Made by a program: the position numbers and the translations under genes
Part shown: positions 7,719 through 17,281 of the stretch, piece after piece
How positions within the stretch are numbered: the first letter of the stretch is position 1
How the letters are laid out: each line of letters opens with the position of its first letter
Assembly: GCF_900129875.1 (NCBI RefSeq)
Contig: NZ_FQXC01000003.1
Coordinates: 1-64,000 of the forward strand
DNA: 64,000 nt
Source of the DNA: Marivita hallyeonensis
Lineage (GTDB): Bacteria > Pseudomonadota > Alphaproteobacteria > Rhodobacterales > Rhodobacteraceae
Direction of reading: 5' to 3'
The notes under the pieces: model-generated
The model's database searches: none
Told to the model about the DNA's origin: nothing
Seen by the model: only the letters and a program-made list of their open reading frames with translations

Positions 7719-9037
7719 GGCGCATCTACGAGGATGCGGCTTACCGGACACCCGGCGCGTGCTGGTGGCGCGAGAGCGCCGCGCCTGCCGCTCTTCCACG
7801 TGTGTCGGGCGACCGGCGCACGGAGGTCGCGATCATCGGTGGCGGGTTTACCGGGCTCAATGCCGCGCTTGTGCTGGCCAATGCCGGGATCGACGCCACT
7901 GTAATCGACACCGAGCAACCCGGTTGGGGCGCGTCGGGGCGCAATGGCGGCTTTTGCTGCCTCGGCGGCTCGAAGGCGAGCGGCAAAACCATCGGCCAGA
8001 TGTTCGGCACGGATCAACGAGTGCAGTGGCACAAGGCAGAGCGCGCCGCTGTCGACCATGTCGCGGCGCTGCTTTCAGATCACGGTATCGACGCAGAGAC
8101 ACATTCCGACGGCGAGACAGTGCTCGCCCATTCTCCGAAGGCGATGCTTGGGGTGCGGCAAGCGGCGCAAGAGGCCGAACAAACCTACGGCGTTGCGGCG
8201 GAGGTCTTTGACCGCGCAGAACTGCGCCAGCGCGGTTTGAACGGAGATTTCCATGGCGGGATGACCCTGCCGATCGGGTTTGCGCTGAACCCCGGAAAAT
8301 ACCACGCGGGTCTGTTGCGCGCCGTGCAAGACGCCAACTCGCAGGTCTTCGGCCAGACACCCGCAATCGCGATCAACCGCGACGGCGAGGCATGGCGCGT
8401 CGATACGCCATCGGGCAGCGTCCGCGCACAGAAGGTCATTCTCGCAACGAACGGGTATTCATCGGAAGACGTGCCCGACTGGCTCCGCGGGCGGTATCTG
8501 CCCGTGCAATCGACGATCATCGTCACCCGCCCCATCACAGCCGAGGAACAAGTCGCACAGGGCTGGACCAGTCTGCAGATGTGTTACGATAGCCGCATCC
8601 TTTTACACTATTTTCGCCTGATGCCGGATGGCCGCTTCCTGTTCGGCATGCGCGGCGGCTTGCGCGCGACGCCCACGGCGGAAGCGCAGCTTGCGCGCAA
8701 AATCCGCGCGGATTTCGCGCGGTTGTTCCCGGCCTGGCGCGATGTAGACATCAACCACGAATGGTCCGGACTGCTCTGCCTGACGCGCCGATTGACCCCC
8801 TTCGCAGGGCCTGTACCGGACATGCCGGGCGTTTTTGCAGCCTTCGGCTATCACGGCAATGGCGTAGCCATGGGAAGCTATGCGGGCGCACGGTTGGCTG
8901 ATCTTGTCATGGGCCGCGCTCCTACCGGCCCGTTTCCTGACTTTCTGAGCCTGCCGCCCAGGCGGTTCCCGTTGGGGTCCAAGCGGCGGGTGTTGCCGGC
9001 CCCGGCCTATGCGGTGGCGGCGCTGTTCGACCGCTGA
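7715..9037 (+). CDS. FAD-dependent oxidoreductase, gamma-glutamylputrescine oxidase-like (DAO family)
   Basis: The 440-aa protein has a dinucleotide-binding motif close to the N-terminus ([21 protein letters not shown], from about residue 37). It also has [11 protein letters not shown], the flavin-contact motif of PuuB-type amine oxidases, and a C-terminal FAYGYHGNG-like segment ([18 protein letters not shown]). These enzymes oxidise gamma-glutamylputrescine or related amines to aldehydes. It overlaps the permease gene by four bases, so the transported polyamine or its conjugate is the likely substrate. No glutamylputrescine ligase (PuuA) lies in the window, so the exact substrate remains open. 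Confidence 0.8.
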   Translation: MRRIYEDAAYRTPGACWWRESAAPAALPRVSGDRRTEVAIIGGGFTGLNAALVLANAGIDATVIDTEQPGWGASGRNGGFCCLGGSKASGKTIGQMFGTDQRVQWHKAERAAVDHVAALLSDHGIDAETHSDGETVLAHSPKAMLGVRQAAQEAEQTYGVAAEVFDRAELRQRGLNGDFHGGMTLPIGFALNPGKYHAGLLRAVQDANSQVFGQTPAIAINRDGEAWRVDTPSGSVRAQKVILATNGYSSEDVPDWLRGRYLPVQSTIIVTRPITAEEQVAQGWTSLQMCYDSRILLHYFRLMPDGRFLFGMRGGLRATPTAEAQLARKIRADFARLFPAWRDVDINHEWSGLLCLTRRLTPFAGPVPDMPGVFAAFGYHGNGVAMGSYAGARLADLVMGRAPTGPFPDFLSLPPRRFPLGSKRRVLPAPAYAVAALFDR

Positions 9038-9062
9038 CACTGGTTTTTTCGTGCCGGCGGAA

Positions 9063-9082
9063 ATGCGGTTTCGAAACCGCAT
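9063..9082. repeat. Perfect 20-bp palindrome A upstream of ilvD
   Basis: ATGCGGTTTCGAAACCGCAT is a perfect palindrome centred on TTCGAA. A second perfect 20-bp palindrome with the same centre lies 24 bp downstream. It may be an operator, or one half of a cruciform or terminator-like structure. There is no T-run. Confidence 0.7.
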
Positions 9083-9086
9083 GCAA

Positions 9087-9106
9087 AAGCCAATTCGAAT
9101 TGGCTT
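9087..9106. repeat. Perfect 20-bp palindrome B upstream of ilvD
   Basis: AAGCCAATTCGAATTGGCTT is a perfect palindrome centred on TTCGAA, 65 bases before the ilvD start. Only the central hexamer is shared with palindrome A, and the arms differ, so this is not a simple duplication. Confidence 0.7.
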
Positions 9107-9171
9107 CCGCTTGTGCCGTGCATCCCCCTTCGCTATTGCATTTCCAACAAAGAATTCAGGGAGGAGCGGTC

Positions 9172-10935
9172 ATGCTCAAGCGTCCATTCGACAAGTCGAA
9201 ACTGCCCAGCCGCCATGTGACCGAAGGGCCCGAGCGCGCGCCGCACCGGTCCTACTACTATGCAATGGGGATGACCGAGGAAGAAATCCATCAGCCTCTG
9301 GTCGGTGTCGCCACCTGCTGGAACGAGGCCGCCCCGTGTAATATCGCGTTGAACCGTCAGGCACAGGCCGTGAAGATGGGCGTAAAACAAGCCTTCGGCA
9401 CGCCGCGCGAATTCACCACCATCACCGTGACCGATGGCATCGCCATGGGCCACGAAGGCATGCGTTCCTCCCTCGCCTCGCGCGAAGCGATTGCCGACAC
9501 CGTCGAACTGACAATGCGCGGCCACTCCTATGACGCGGTTGTCGGCCTTGCGGGGTGTGACAAATCCCTGCCCGGCATGATGATGGCCATGGTGCGCCTC
9601 AACGTGCCGTCAGTGTTCATTTACGGCGGGTCGATCCTGCCGGGCCGCGCTCCACAGGTCGACGAGATCCCCGAGGATTTCCGGAGCCGTGACCTGACCG
9701 TGCAGGACATGTTCGAAGCGGTCGGCCGTCACCAGAATAACGAAATGTCGGACAAGGCGCTCGACATGCTGGAACGCGTCGCCTGCCCCTCGGCCGGCGC
9801 CTGCGGCGGCCAGTTCACCGCGAACACCATGGCCTGCGTGTCGGAAGCGATTGGACTGGCGCTTTTCAATTCGTCCGGGATGCCAGCGCCCTACGAGTCC
9901 CGCGATGCCTACGGTGAGGCGTCGGGACGCGCGGTGATGGATTTGATCGAACAGAACATCAAGGCGCGCGATGTGGTGACGCGCAAGGCGCTCGAGAATG
10001 CAGCGCGTGTGGTGGCCTGCACCGGCGGATCCACCAACGCCGGCCTACACTTGCCCGCGATTGCCCATGAGGCGGGGATCGACTTCTTTCTGGATGATGT
10101 CTGCGAGATCTTCCGCGACACGCCTTATTTCGTCGATCTGAAGCCGGGCGGCACTTATGTCGCAAAGGATCTCTACGATGCGGGTGGCATTCCGGTGGTA
10201 ATGAAGGAACTGCGCAAAGCTGGCCTCATCCACGAGGATTGCATCACAGCCTCGACCCGCACCATCGGCGAGGAACTGGACCTGATCGAACGCACGGCGG
10301 ATGGCAAGGTCATCTACCCGATTGAAAACCCGATCACCAAGACCGGCGGCGTTGTCGGACTCAAGGGCAACCTTGCCCCTGAAGGGGCCATCGTGAAAGT
10401 CGCGGGCATCCCGGCAGAGGGCCAGGTCTTTACCGGCCCTGCCCGCGTTTTCGAATGCGAGGAAGACGCCTTTGCCGCCGTCAAGGCGCGCGCCTACAAG
10501 GAAGGCGAGGTCATTGTCATCCGCAACGAGGGGCCCGCAGGCGGTCCGGGGATGCGCGAGATGTTGTCAACCACAGCAGCCCTGTCCGGTCAGGGCATGG
10601 GCAAGAAAGTGGCGCTGATCACCGATGGCCGGTTCTCGGGCGCGACCCGGGGCTTCTGCGTGGGTCACGTCGGCCCGGAAGCGGCGCAGGGTGGCCCGAT
10701 TGCGCTTTTGAAAGACGGCGACATGATCACCATCAACGCGGTTGACGGGGTTCTGTCGGTCGATCTGTCGGATGCGGAATTGGCCCAACGCAAGGCCGAT
10801 TGGTCCGGTCCGCGCGAGACGATCTACACCTCCGGTGCGATCTGGAAATTCGCAAAGCTCGTCGGACCGACCTACAAGGGCGCGGTCACCCATCCGGGTG
10901 CCGAAGGTGAAAAGCACCAGTATTCGGACCTGTGA
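9172..10935 (+). CDS. ilvD: Dihydroxy-acid dehydratase
   Basis: The 587-aa enzyme dehydrates 2,3-dihydroxy-isovalerate and -methylvalerate in valine, leucine and isoleucine synthesis. Typical motifs are [40 protein letters not shown] and [16 protein letters not shown]. The three motif cysteines that ligate the Fe-S cluster in this family are present. ATG 9172 follows GGGAGGAG and gives the usual N-terminus, while the longer frame from 9100 lacks support. Sugar-acid dehydratases share this fold, but the motif set and length fit IlvD. Two tandem palindromes lie upstream. The downstream lipoprotein gene overlaps its stop. Confidence 0.93.
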   Translation: MLKRPFDKSKLPSRHVTEGPERAPHRSYYYAMGMTEEEIHQPLVGVATCWNEAAPCNIALNRQAQAVKMGVKQAFGTPREFTTITVTDGIAMGHEGMRSSLASREAIADTVELTMRGHSYDAVVGLAGCDKSLPGMMMAMVRLNVPSVFIYGGSILPGRAPQVDEIPEDFRSRDLTVQDMFEAVGRHQNNEMSDKALDMLERVACPSAGACGGQFTANTMACVSEAIGLALFNSSGMPAPYESRDAYGEASGRAVMDLIEQNIKARDVVTRKALENAARVVACTGGSTNAGLHLPAIAHEAGIDFFLDDVCEIFRDTPYFVDLKPGGTYVAKDLYDAGGIPVVMKELRKAGLIHEDCITASTRTIGEELDLIERTADGKVIYPIENPITKTGGVVGLKGNLAPEGAIVKVAGIPAEGQVFTGPARVFECEEDAFAAVKARAYKEGEVIVIRNEGPAGGPGMREMLSTTAALSGQGMGKKVALITDGRFSGATRGFCVGHVGPEAAQGGPIALLKDGDMITINAVDGVLSVDLSDAELAQRKADWSGPRETIYTSGAIWKFAKLVGPTYKGAVTHPGAEGEKHQYSDL

Positions 10936-11618
10936 TCCGCAAGACGAAACTCTGGGCTACGCTTGCCGGCGCGGCCCTTCTCGCCGGGTGCGATGCAACC
11001 GGCACTGGCGGCAGCCTGTCGTTTCTCGATGCATCAACCGATCCCGCCAATTTCGCCGCAGCTAGTGCACAGCTCGCGGGTGGCGCTATCGTGGTCTCCG
11101 GACCTGACGGGTACTGCGTCGATGCCAGTACACTGCGCGCGACACGCGTCGGCGGCTTTGCGGCGGTGGCGAGCTGCAACATCCTGTCGGGTGGTGAAAC
11201 CGGACCCATTGTCGAACCCGTGTTGGTCACGGTGACCGTGAGCCGTGCGACAGGGCCGGCTCCTGAACCGTCGGATCTTGCCCGCGCGTTGGGAACCGAA
11301 CTTCTGTCCAACCGCGAGATGAGCGCAATCATCGCGGGCCGAATGGCGTCTGGCGGCGAAACGGCGTTTCAGGGGAGCGACCCACGGCACTGGCGCGGCG
11401 CATTCACACTAGGCCCTCACATGATCGGTCTTGCGCTCTATGCCCCTCAGGGCAGCCCGCTTGTGGGTGCCCAGGGAGCCGCGTTTCTGAACACCGTTTC
11501 TTCACGTATCCGCGCTAATTCCGCACCGGCAGAACAAAGTGCAGAACAGTCGCAGACTACACCAGATCCCATTACGGCGGGACTTGGTCGTTTATTTGGA
11601 CGCGGTGATCTGCAATAA
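10932..11618 (+). CDS. Putative lipoprotein of unknown function
   Basis: The 228-aa protein starts at a GTG overlapping the ilvD stop by four bases. It has a lipoprotein signal: [20 protein letters not shown], with the lipobox LAGC and acylated Cys20. The mature part has no motif I recognise. It contains two further cysteines, in GYCVDAS and ASCNIL, and a Gln/Thr-rich tail. It is probably anchored in the periplasm or outer membrane. Coupling to ilvD looks positional rather than functional. Confidence 0.75.
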   Translation: MIRKTKLWATLAGAALLAGCDATGTGGSLSFLDASTDPANFAAASAQLAGGAIVVSGPDGYCVDASTLRATRVGGFAAVASCNILSGGETGPIVEPVLVTVTVSRATGPAPEPSDLARALGTELLSNREMSAIIAGRMASGGETAFQGSDPRHWRGAFTLGPHMIGLALYAPQGSPLVGAQGAAFLNTVSSRIRANSAPAEQSAEQSQTTPDPITAGLGRLFGRGDLQ

Positions 11619-11672
11619 GGGCTATAACCGATCATCAAGGATCGGAGCGACACATGGAAAAGCGAGCAGCTG

Positions 11673-12446
11673 ATGTCGGAGATGAAACCCGGACTGCTTG
11701 ATCGCGTGATCGAGCAATCGGCCCTGCGTCGGTTCAGACGGTGGGCCGAAACCGCCAGTACGGCCCCCTTGCGCGAATTGCGTCGCAACAGGGCGTCGGC
11801 GCGGCAACTGAAATATCACCTCGATGAATTGATCCACGTTGCGGACAACCGTCTCGCCCTGCCGGTCATCGGCAATCAGGCGGTGCCGGTGCCTTACGAC
11901 GCCGATTGGTCCTGGCGACCCGAGCTGTGGTGCGGCCCGCTACCGGTCAAAGGGATTTCCTCGGTCGAAAGCAAATCCATGCTGGGCCGTGAAGTCACCT
12001 TGTTCCACGACTGCGCGAAATCGGAACTGACACTTCGTCAACTGCGGAACACCAGTGAGCGCGATCTTGCGCCGTTCGGATTGCGGCTCGATGTGTTCCG
12101 GTTCGACGGGTCCTACCTGTCGCTCGTCATCGACCTGCCTGTCGACGCGACGCATGAATTGAAACGGAAACACCTGATCCGCATGGACGCGATTGTCGAA
12201 CTTGAGCGCCCGCTCGAGATCTTCGCGAGGCTCAATGTCCAGCATGGGCCCAACACCGAGCAGATTGTGCGGGAACTCCCGCTGACGGATCGCGATCTCG
12301 TTGTGGAGTTTGACCTTGCCTACACCAAGCTGAATGAAAAGCGGGTCGAGAAGATCTGGATCGACCTCATCTTCGAGAACCCGGAGATGAGCCAGGTTAT
12401 CCTGCGCGACCTGTATTTCAGCCGCCGCCCGCGGGCCGAGCTTTGA
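11673..12446 (+). CDS. DUF6478-like roseobacter protein
   Basis: The 257-aa soluble protein has a basic, helical N-terminus (residues 1-60, rich in Arg) followed by a beta-rich part containing DWSWRPELWCGPL and FDGSYLSLVIDLP. From memory this matches the DUF6478 family of the Rhodobacteraceae, whose function is unknown. It is followed 10 bases later by another small unknown gene and may act with it. The assignment is by pattern recall, without a search. Confidence 0.6.
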   Translation: MSEMKPGLLDRVIEQSALRRFRRWAETASTAPLRELRRNRASARQLKYHLDELIHVADNRLALPVIGNQAVPVPYDADWSWRPELWCGPLPVKGISSVESKSMLGREVTLFHDCAKSELTLRQLRNTSERDLAPFGLRLDVFRFDGSYLSLVIDLPVDATHELKRKHLIRMDAIVELERPLEIFARLNVQHGPNTEQIVRELPLTDRDLVVEFDLAYTKLNEKRVEKIWIDLIFENPEMSQVILRDLYFSRRPRAEL

Positions 12447-12456
12447 GGAGATCGTC

Positions 12457-12834
12457 ATGACGGCCTATTCCCTGTCGAAATCCCGTTTCTTCGAAGGTGT
12501 CTGGGAAGGCGTGATCGCCGGAGATGCCGACGATGCGCCCAAGCCTCAGGTGGACGTTCGGGTCCACGACGTGCCCGTACCGGACGTCGTGATAGAACCG
12601 CTCGAAGACCCGGCGTCCTGGCTTTTGAAAGTTCCGGTCCCGGCAAACATGATCGCAGATGGTGTCCATACCTTCGTCATCTCAGAGGCCGCCATCGGTC
12701 AGCCTTTGGGTGATTTTTCGATCATCGCAGGCGATGCGGCGGGCGAAGATATCCGTGCGGAAATCTCGCTTCTGCGGGCAGAGCTGGATATGCTCAAACG
12801 GTCCTTCCGGCGTCACTGTCGCGAAACGGCGTAA
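12457..12834 (+). CDS. Hypothetical protein with C-terminal coiled coil
   Basis: The 125-aa protein begins 10 bases after the preceding gene behind GAGGAG. It has a beta-rich middle (VDVRVHDVPVPDVVIEPL, then WLLKVPVPANMIADGVHTFVI) and a short C-terminal heptad-like helix (IRAEISLLRAELDMLKRSFRRH). I do not recognise the family. The pairing with the DUF6478-like gene suggests a shared role, possibly with the helix serving for oligomerisation. Confidence 0.65.
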   Translation: MTAYSLSKSRFFEGVWEGVIAGDADDAPKPQVDVRVHDVPVPDVVIEPLEDPASWLLKVPVPANMIADGVHTFVISEAAIGQPLGDFSIIAGDAAGEDIRAEISLLRAELDMLKRSFRRHCRETA

Positions 12835-12945
12835 CAGGACTCGCTGCGCACACTTCGTCATGTCCCGGGACGGCATCCTGCGCTGACTGCGAAGAGTACG
12901 GTAACGTGGCGCAACAGCAAAAACTGGCGGAGACCTGCGCTGCAG

Positions 12946-13323
12946 ATGGCGACCTTCCCGATCTGTTTTATAGCCGCTTTCGCCGAAATCGCAGGGTCCT
13001 TCGCGTTATGAGCTTGGTACAGTCTGGGCCACTCGCCGCTTTGGCTACTGTCGGGCATGGCACTTTTTGGGCTGTGCGCATGGCTCCTGACGCCAAGCTC
13101 CGCGGAACTGGCGGGACGGGCGTTTGCGGCTTACGGCGGCGTCGATATCGCGGCATCACTTCTGGGGTTGCGCCTTGTCGAGAGTTAGCGTCCTGACACT
13201 TGGGATACGTTAGGTGGGATCATGTGCCTGGCGGGAGCCGCCGTCATCCTGCTCGCGCCACGCGCCGTGGAAATGCCTCACGGCTCGGCACAGTTTTGCC
13301 CATTCAATTTCAAAGAAAAGTAA
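12946..13323 (+). pseudogene. UPF0060 (YnfA family) membrane protein, two in-frame stops
   Basis: Read in one frame, this stretch gives a full UPF0060/YnfA protein: FAEIAGSFAL, then [18 protein letters not shown], then [19 protein letters not shown], then WDTLGGIMCLAGAAVILLAP. Two stop codons interrupt it, TGA at 13009 where the family has Trp (TGG), and TAG at 13186 just before RPDTWD. No indel is needed over more than 100 codons. Both changes fit single C:G to T:A transitions. The gene looks recently dead. Readthrough is possible but has no support. A 17-residue foreign-looking tail follows the family end and runs to TAA at 13321. YnfA proteins are four-helix inner-membrane proteins linked to small multidrug exporters. 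Confidence 0.8.
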
Positions 13324-13347
13324 CAATTGCCGCGTTAAGCCGGTGGC

Positions 13348-14391
13348 ATGGCGACTTACGATTACCCCGGATATGACGACGATCAAATCACCTGGCCCGG
13401 CGGGACGGTCTCGAACGGGGACACGATCACCTTCACGCAACCCGCCGACCATCTGATCCAGATTACCGATGACGACACGCGGCTGCAGGATGGCACCGAC
13501 GACCGGGATGATGAAGACGGCAATCAGACCGCTGTGGTTTATGACGAATTCGGCGCGGTCGAGACGTCCGGTCAAGTACAGCCTCGCGATGAGATCACGC
13601 TGACGGACGGCACGAATACTTTCTTCATGACCGAAATTTTCATCGCCGCGACGAATTCGTATTACTACATCTTCCACGATCCGGCGCCCCAGCTTGGCGT
13701 CCAGTACACCGTCACCAGCGTGACAAACCCGAACACAACGGATTACTCCGAACTGTCGACGACGGGCGTGGCGTGTTTCACGGCGGGGACACGCATTTCA
13801 ACACCATCCGGTGACCGGCGGATCGAAACGCTTCGCAGCGGCGACATGGTGACAACGCTGGACCGCGGGGCACAACCGATCCTCTGGATCGGTCAACGCT
13901 GGGTGAGCTGGCGCGAAATGCGGCACCAACGGGGACTACGGCCCTTTCTCGTCCGCGCGCATAGCTTTGGGCCCGGACGCCCGTCGACCGACACCAGGTT
14001 CTCTCGCCAGCACCGCGTCCTGTTGAACGATCCGGACCTGGCGGGTGTCACTATCGACCCCGGTGGCGCGCTTGCCTCCGTGCATACGCTTACGGCGCTA
14101 CCGGGAATTGAGGAACAGTGCCCGATGGCAGGCATCACGTATTTCCACATCCTTACCGAGGCGCATAATCTGGTTCTGTCAAACGGTCTGGCGACAGAGA
14201 CCCTGTTGCTCACCGCGTACAGCAAAGGACTGACGCTGCGCGAGGCCGACGTGATCATTGGCGTCCCACCTGAGTTCTGCATGACCGAAATGCGCCCCGC
14301 CCGTGCGATCCTCAAGAACCAAACCGCACGCGAGTTCGGGGCGAAACTGGGACAGACTCAACGTGTTCGGGATGCCGCCCCTGCGCTTTAG
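13348..14391 (+). CDS. Hint (hedgehog/intein) domain protein, likely type I secreted
   Basis: The 347-aa protein has an acidic, Asp/Thr-rich N-terminal part (MATYDYPGYDDDQITWPGGT, typical of roseobacter secreted proteins) and a Hint module from Cys143 (VACFTAGTRISTPSGDRRIETLRSGD). The histidines SRQHRVLL and AEAHNLVL follow in the later Hint blocks. Such proteins lack a Sec signal and are thought to leave by type I secretion. Hint domains can self-cleave, but the C-terminal Asn/Cys expected for splicing is not clear here. It is convergent with the methyltransferase gene. Confidence 0.8.
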   Translation: MATYDYPGYDDDQITWPGGTVSNGDTITFTQPADHLIQITDDDTRLQDGTDDRDDEDGNQTAVVYDEFGAVETSGQVQPRDEITLTDGTNTFFMTEIFIAATNSYYYIFHDPAPQLGVQYTVTSVTNPNTTDYSELSTTGVACFTAGTRISTPSGDRRIETLRSGDMVTTLDRGAQPILWIGQRWVSWREMRHQRGLRPFLVRAHSFGPGRPSTDTRFSRQHRVLLNDPDLAGVTIDPGGALASVHTLTALPGIEEQCPMAGITYFHILTEAHNLVLSNGLATETLLLTAYSKGLTLREADVIIGVPPEFCMTEMRPARAILKNQTAREFGAKLGQTQRVRDAAPAL

Positions 14392-14455
14392 GCAAACGCG
14401 TTCGTGGCGGGATTGAGCGGCTCACAACCGCAGGCACCACGCAAGACAGATGAAC

Positions 14456-15286
14456 CTACCCACCCATCCGCGCATGAAGCTCTATGGGCGCGATCAGGCC
14501 AGTCTCCACGTTCTTGACCATGTGCCGCACTTTGACCGCCGTGTCCGCCCCCATGACAAGATGAAGCCCAAGGGGTGGAGGGCCGTCAGCCTGCTTTTGT
14601 GCCGTGGCGAGGTCCGCGAAAAACTGCTTTGCGAACGCCGTTCGGTCGATGCGATCCACGATGTCGAACCCGACTGATTTCAATGCGGCTTCATACGTTT
14701 CCGGTGAAGCCAGTGCGCTAAGCTCCGGCCTCGCCGCCCAAGGAACCGGGAAGTCCATCTGCCCATCCCGAACCTGCATAACGTCGTAAATTGCAAAACT
14801 CCCGTTTGGCTTCAGAACCCGCCGCACTTCGGTCGCCAAGGCCGTTTTGTCGGCAATATTCATGCCGACATGGATCATGTATGCCGCGTCAATCGATGCC
14901 GTATCGAGCGGCAGATCAAGCACACTGCCCTCAAGAAACCGTACGCGGTCCGTCAATCCCGCCCACTCCGTCAACACTCGGGCGGTTTCGACGAATTCCG
15001 GTGTCAGATCGATACCTGTGACGTGCGCACCGGTGGTGGACGCAACAAAGCGCGCCGGTCCCCCAAGTCCGCTACCAAGGTCGAGCACCTGATCGCCCTC
15101 GCGCAACTGAAGAGCCTGCACAAACGGTACGGTCGCACGTCGTCCGCCGATATGAAATTCATCGACGGGCGCCAAAGCGTCGGGTGACAATGGTGGTGTC
15201 AAATCCAGCGCGGCGCATCCATCCGAGATACGTTTGAGCAAATGGCCAGAATGATAGTGTTCCGCGATGTCTTGCAGGTTGGTCAT
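14456..15286 (-). CDS. Class I SAM-dependent methyltransferase
   Basis: The 276-aa protein has a Rossmann-fold methyltransferase core. Motif I is VLDLGSGLGGPARFVA (about residues 67-82), motif II is VTGIDLTPEFVETAR, and motif IV is LDTASIDAAYMIHVGMNI. The family resembles sarcosine/dimethylglycine and cyclopropane-type small-molecule methyltransferases, but the substrate cannot be told from the sequence. It is a single gene with its promoter in the 175-bp region shared with the divergent site-2 protease gene. Confidence 0.8.
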   Translation of the reverse strand: MTNLQDIAEHYHSGHLLKRISDGCAALDLTPPLSPDALAPVDEFHIGGRRATVPFVQALQLREGDQVLDLGSGLGGPARFVASTTGAHVTGIDLTPEFVETARVLTEWAGLTDRVRFLEGSVLDLPLDTASIDAAYMIHVGMNIADKTALATEVRRVLKPNGSFAIYDVMQVRDGQMDFPVPWAARPELSALASPETYEAALKSVGFDIVDRIDRTAFAKQFFADLATAQKQADGPPPLGLHLVMGADTAVKVRHMVKNVETGLIAPIELHARMGG

Positions 15287-15461
15287 GGCAAATCCCTTGG
15301 GCGGAGCTAGAAGAGTACATCAAAGCCACGGAGAAGTCATTGTTGTTCCGCTTTGACGCACTTCGGCAACGCGCCAGACGCATGTTCGACTCATTAGCCT
15401 CAATCGAAGCAGTGACCATCTGCCCCTGTTCAAAGGGGCGTCCTGCACATAGCTTCACAGG

Positions 15462-16538
15462 ATGTCCTGGTCTTATTCCCTCGGCCACCTCTTCGGCTCC
15501 GAATTGCGCGTCCACGCGACGTTTTTCCTTTTGTTGGCCTGGATCGGCACGGCCGCCTGGCTGTCAGGCGGTCCCGCCGATGCGGTGGTGAACATTGCCT
15601 TCGTGTTGGCGCTGTTTGCCTGCGTCGTCGCGCACGAGTTCGGTCACGCTCTGATGGCCCGGCGCTTTGGCATACGCACCCCGGACATCACGCTTCTGCC
15701 CATCGGCGGGATGGCGCGGCTGGAACGGATCCCGGAAAAGCCATCGCAGGAAATCGCGGTCGCACTTGCAGGTCCGGCGGTGAATGTCGTGATCTGGGCT
15801 TTTCTCACTATCCTTTTGGGCGTCGAGACGAACCTTGCCGCGCTGGGCGAGATCGAAGAACCGGGCAGCGGTTTCTTCGCGCGCCTCGCTGCGGTGAACC
15901 TGTTCCTGGTGGTCTTCAACATGATCCCGGCCTTTCCCATGGATGGCGGGCGGGTTTTGCGTGCGACACTCGCAATCTCGCTCGGACGCGTCAGGGCGAC
16001 ACGGTATGCCGCGCTTGCCGGACAGGGCATCGCCTTTCTCTTCGGGTTCCTGGGCCTGACCACCGGCAATCCGCTCCTCATCCTCATCGCGATCTTTGTC
16101 TTCATGGCGGCGATTGCAGAAAGCTCGGATGTAGAGCTTCACGATCTCGCGCGGGGTTACGTTGCCCGTGACGTGATGATCACGTCTTATGAGGCGCTGC
16201 CCCCCAGCGCGTCCTTGCAATCGGCCGCCACGGCGCTCTTGCGCACAACACAGGCAGAGTTTCCCGTGATCACTCCGGACGGCACGCTTGCCGGTTTTCT
16301 CACCAAGGCCGAGATCTCAAGCCGCGCTTTGGCGGACCAGATGTCGATGTCAGTCTCCGCCGCGATGATCACCGACATCCCCTCAGTCGCGCTCCAGGCG
16401 CCGATGGAAGATGTGCTTGATGCGCTCCAGCACGCCCATGTTCCGGCGGTCGCCGTCACGGACAAGGCCGGGAATTTCCTTGGATACGTCACCCGCGAAA
16501 ACGTTGGCGAATGGGCGATCCTTTACAAACGGAAATAA
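15462..16538 (+). CDS. Site-2 protease (M50) with tandem CBS domains
   Basis: The 358-aa membrane metalloprotease has the zinc motif HEFGH (about residue 60) in a hydrophobic segment and the second zinc site in NMIPAFPMDGGR (about residue 160). About six membrane segments are predicted. From about residue 235 two CBS domains follow (VARDVMITSYEALPPSASL and VSAAMITDIPSVALQAPMED), which bind adenine nucleotides in other proteins. Members cleave membrane-anchored regulators within the bilayer, and the CBS pair suggests energy sensing. The target is unknown. Confidence 0.88.
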   Translation: MSWSYSLGHLFGSELRVHATFFLLLAWIGTAAWLSGGPADAVVNIAFVLALFACVVAHEFGHALMARRFGIRTPDITLLPIGGMARLERIPEKPSQEIAVALAGPAVNVVIWAFLTILLGVETNLAALGEIEEPGSGFFARLAAVNLFLVVFNMIPAFPMDGGRVLRATLAISLGRVRATRYAALAGQGIAFLFGFLGLTTGNPLLILIAIFVFMAAIAESSDVELHDLARGYVARDVMITSYEALPPSASLQSAATALLRTTQAEFPVITPDGTLAGFLTKAEISSRALADQMSMSVSAAMITDIPSVALQAPMEDVLDALQHAHVPAVAVTDKAGNFLGYVTRENVGEWAILYKRK

Positions 16539-16556
16539 GCACACCGGGAGACAGGG

Positions 16557-17144
16557 CTACTGCAACTGGAACCGGTCCCACAGACCGTCAGTCCGCTCTC
16601 TGAGCAGATACAGGTAGGGCAGCGCGTCCCAACACATGACCTCATCTTCGAGGTTATCGAGCACAAACGTGCCAATGCTTGTTTCGACCAGCAAAACAGC
16701 ATGCGGGAAAAGCTGCACCTGATGCACGGCAATTCCGCAGGTCAGCGCAGCACTGGGCACACCTAGATCGATCAATCGGCGCCGTTTCTCGAGAACGAAG
16801 TCCTCGCAGTCTCCAACGCCCTCGACAGGAAAATCCCAGCGCTCCTCAACGCCTAGCCGCTCTTGATCGGGAACAAATCTGATCTCGCGATTCACCTCCG
16901 CGTTGATCGCGGACAAGCTGTCGTAAAGGGCATCGGTCCACTCGATGACGTCCTCGCCATCAAGGACACAGGCGTCAGGCACCTTGTCGCAAAACGTCTG
17001 GTAAGGCCCCGGCGCGGTTTCCACACCGGCAATCGGCAAGAACCGCATCGACATGCATCGCGGCGCGTCTGACTGTGCCACCGATCCAAGGCAGACCACG
17101 CCCGCCGCCAAAACCATCTGCAATGAACGCGTTCGCGCAGTCAT
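16557..17144 (-). CDS. Transglutaminase-like cysteine peptidase (BTLCP family)
   Basis: The 195-aa protein has a signal peptide (MTARTRSLQMVLAAGVVCLGSVAQ). The catalytic triad typical of bacterial transglutaminase-like cysteine peptidases is readable: Cys in GDCEDFVLEKR, His in PHAVLLVET and Asp in LDNLEDEV. LapG, which releases surface adhesins, belongs to this family, but no LapD-type partner is seen nearby. ATG 17144 is preferred because AAAGG precedes it at eight bases. The likely location is the periplasm. Confidence 0.8.
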   Translation of the reverse strand: MTARTRSLQMVLAAGVVCLGSVAQSDAPRCMSMRFLPIAGVETAPGPYQTFCDKVPDACVLDGEDVIEWTDALYDSLSAINAEVNREIRFVPDQERLGVEERWDFPVEGVGDCEDFVLEKRRRLIDLGVPSAALTCGIAVHQVQLFPHAVLLVETSIGTFVLDNLEDEVMCWDALPYLYLLRERTDGLWDRFQLQ

Positions 17145-17281
17145 TTCGTTGCCTTTCATCGACCAGCATCGCACGGAACCCTGTTCAGGGATACCCGTCG
17201 CGCCTTCGCATCGCCGGCGACGCGGATTGACGTTCGGTGATGGCAGGGGCAGTGTTGCGGCAATCCTGACCCGGAGAACCT

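Noticed and set aside
12906-13196. A plus-strand open frame through the ynfA remnant in another reading frame
   Set aside because: It is basic and featureless, while the alternative frame reads as UPF0060 over its full length.
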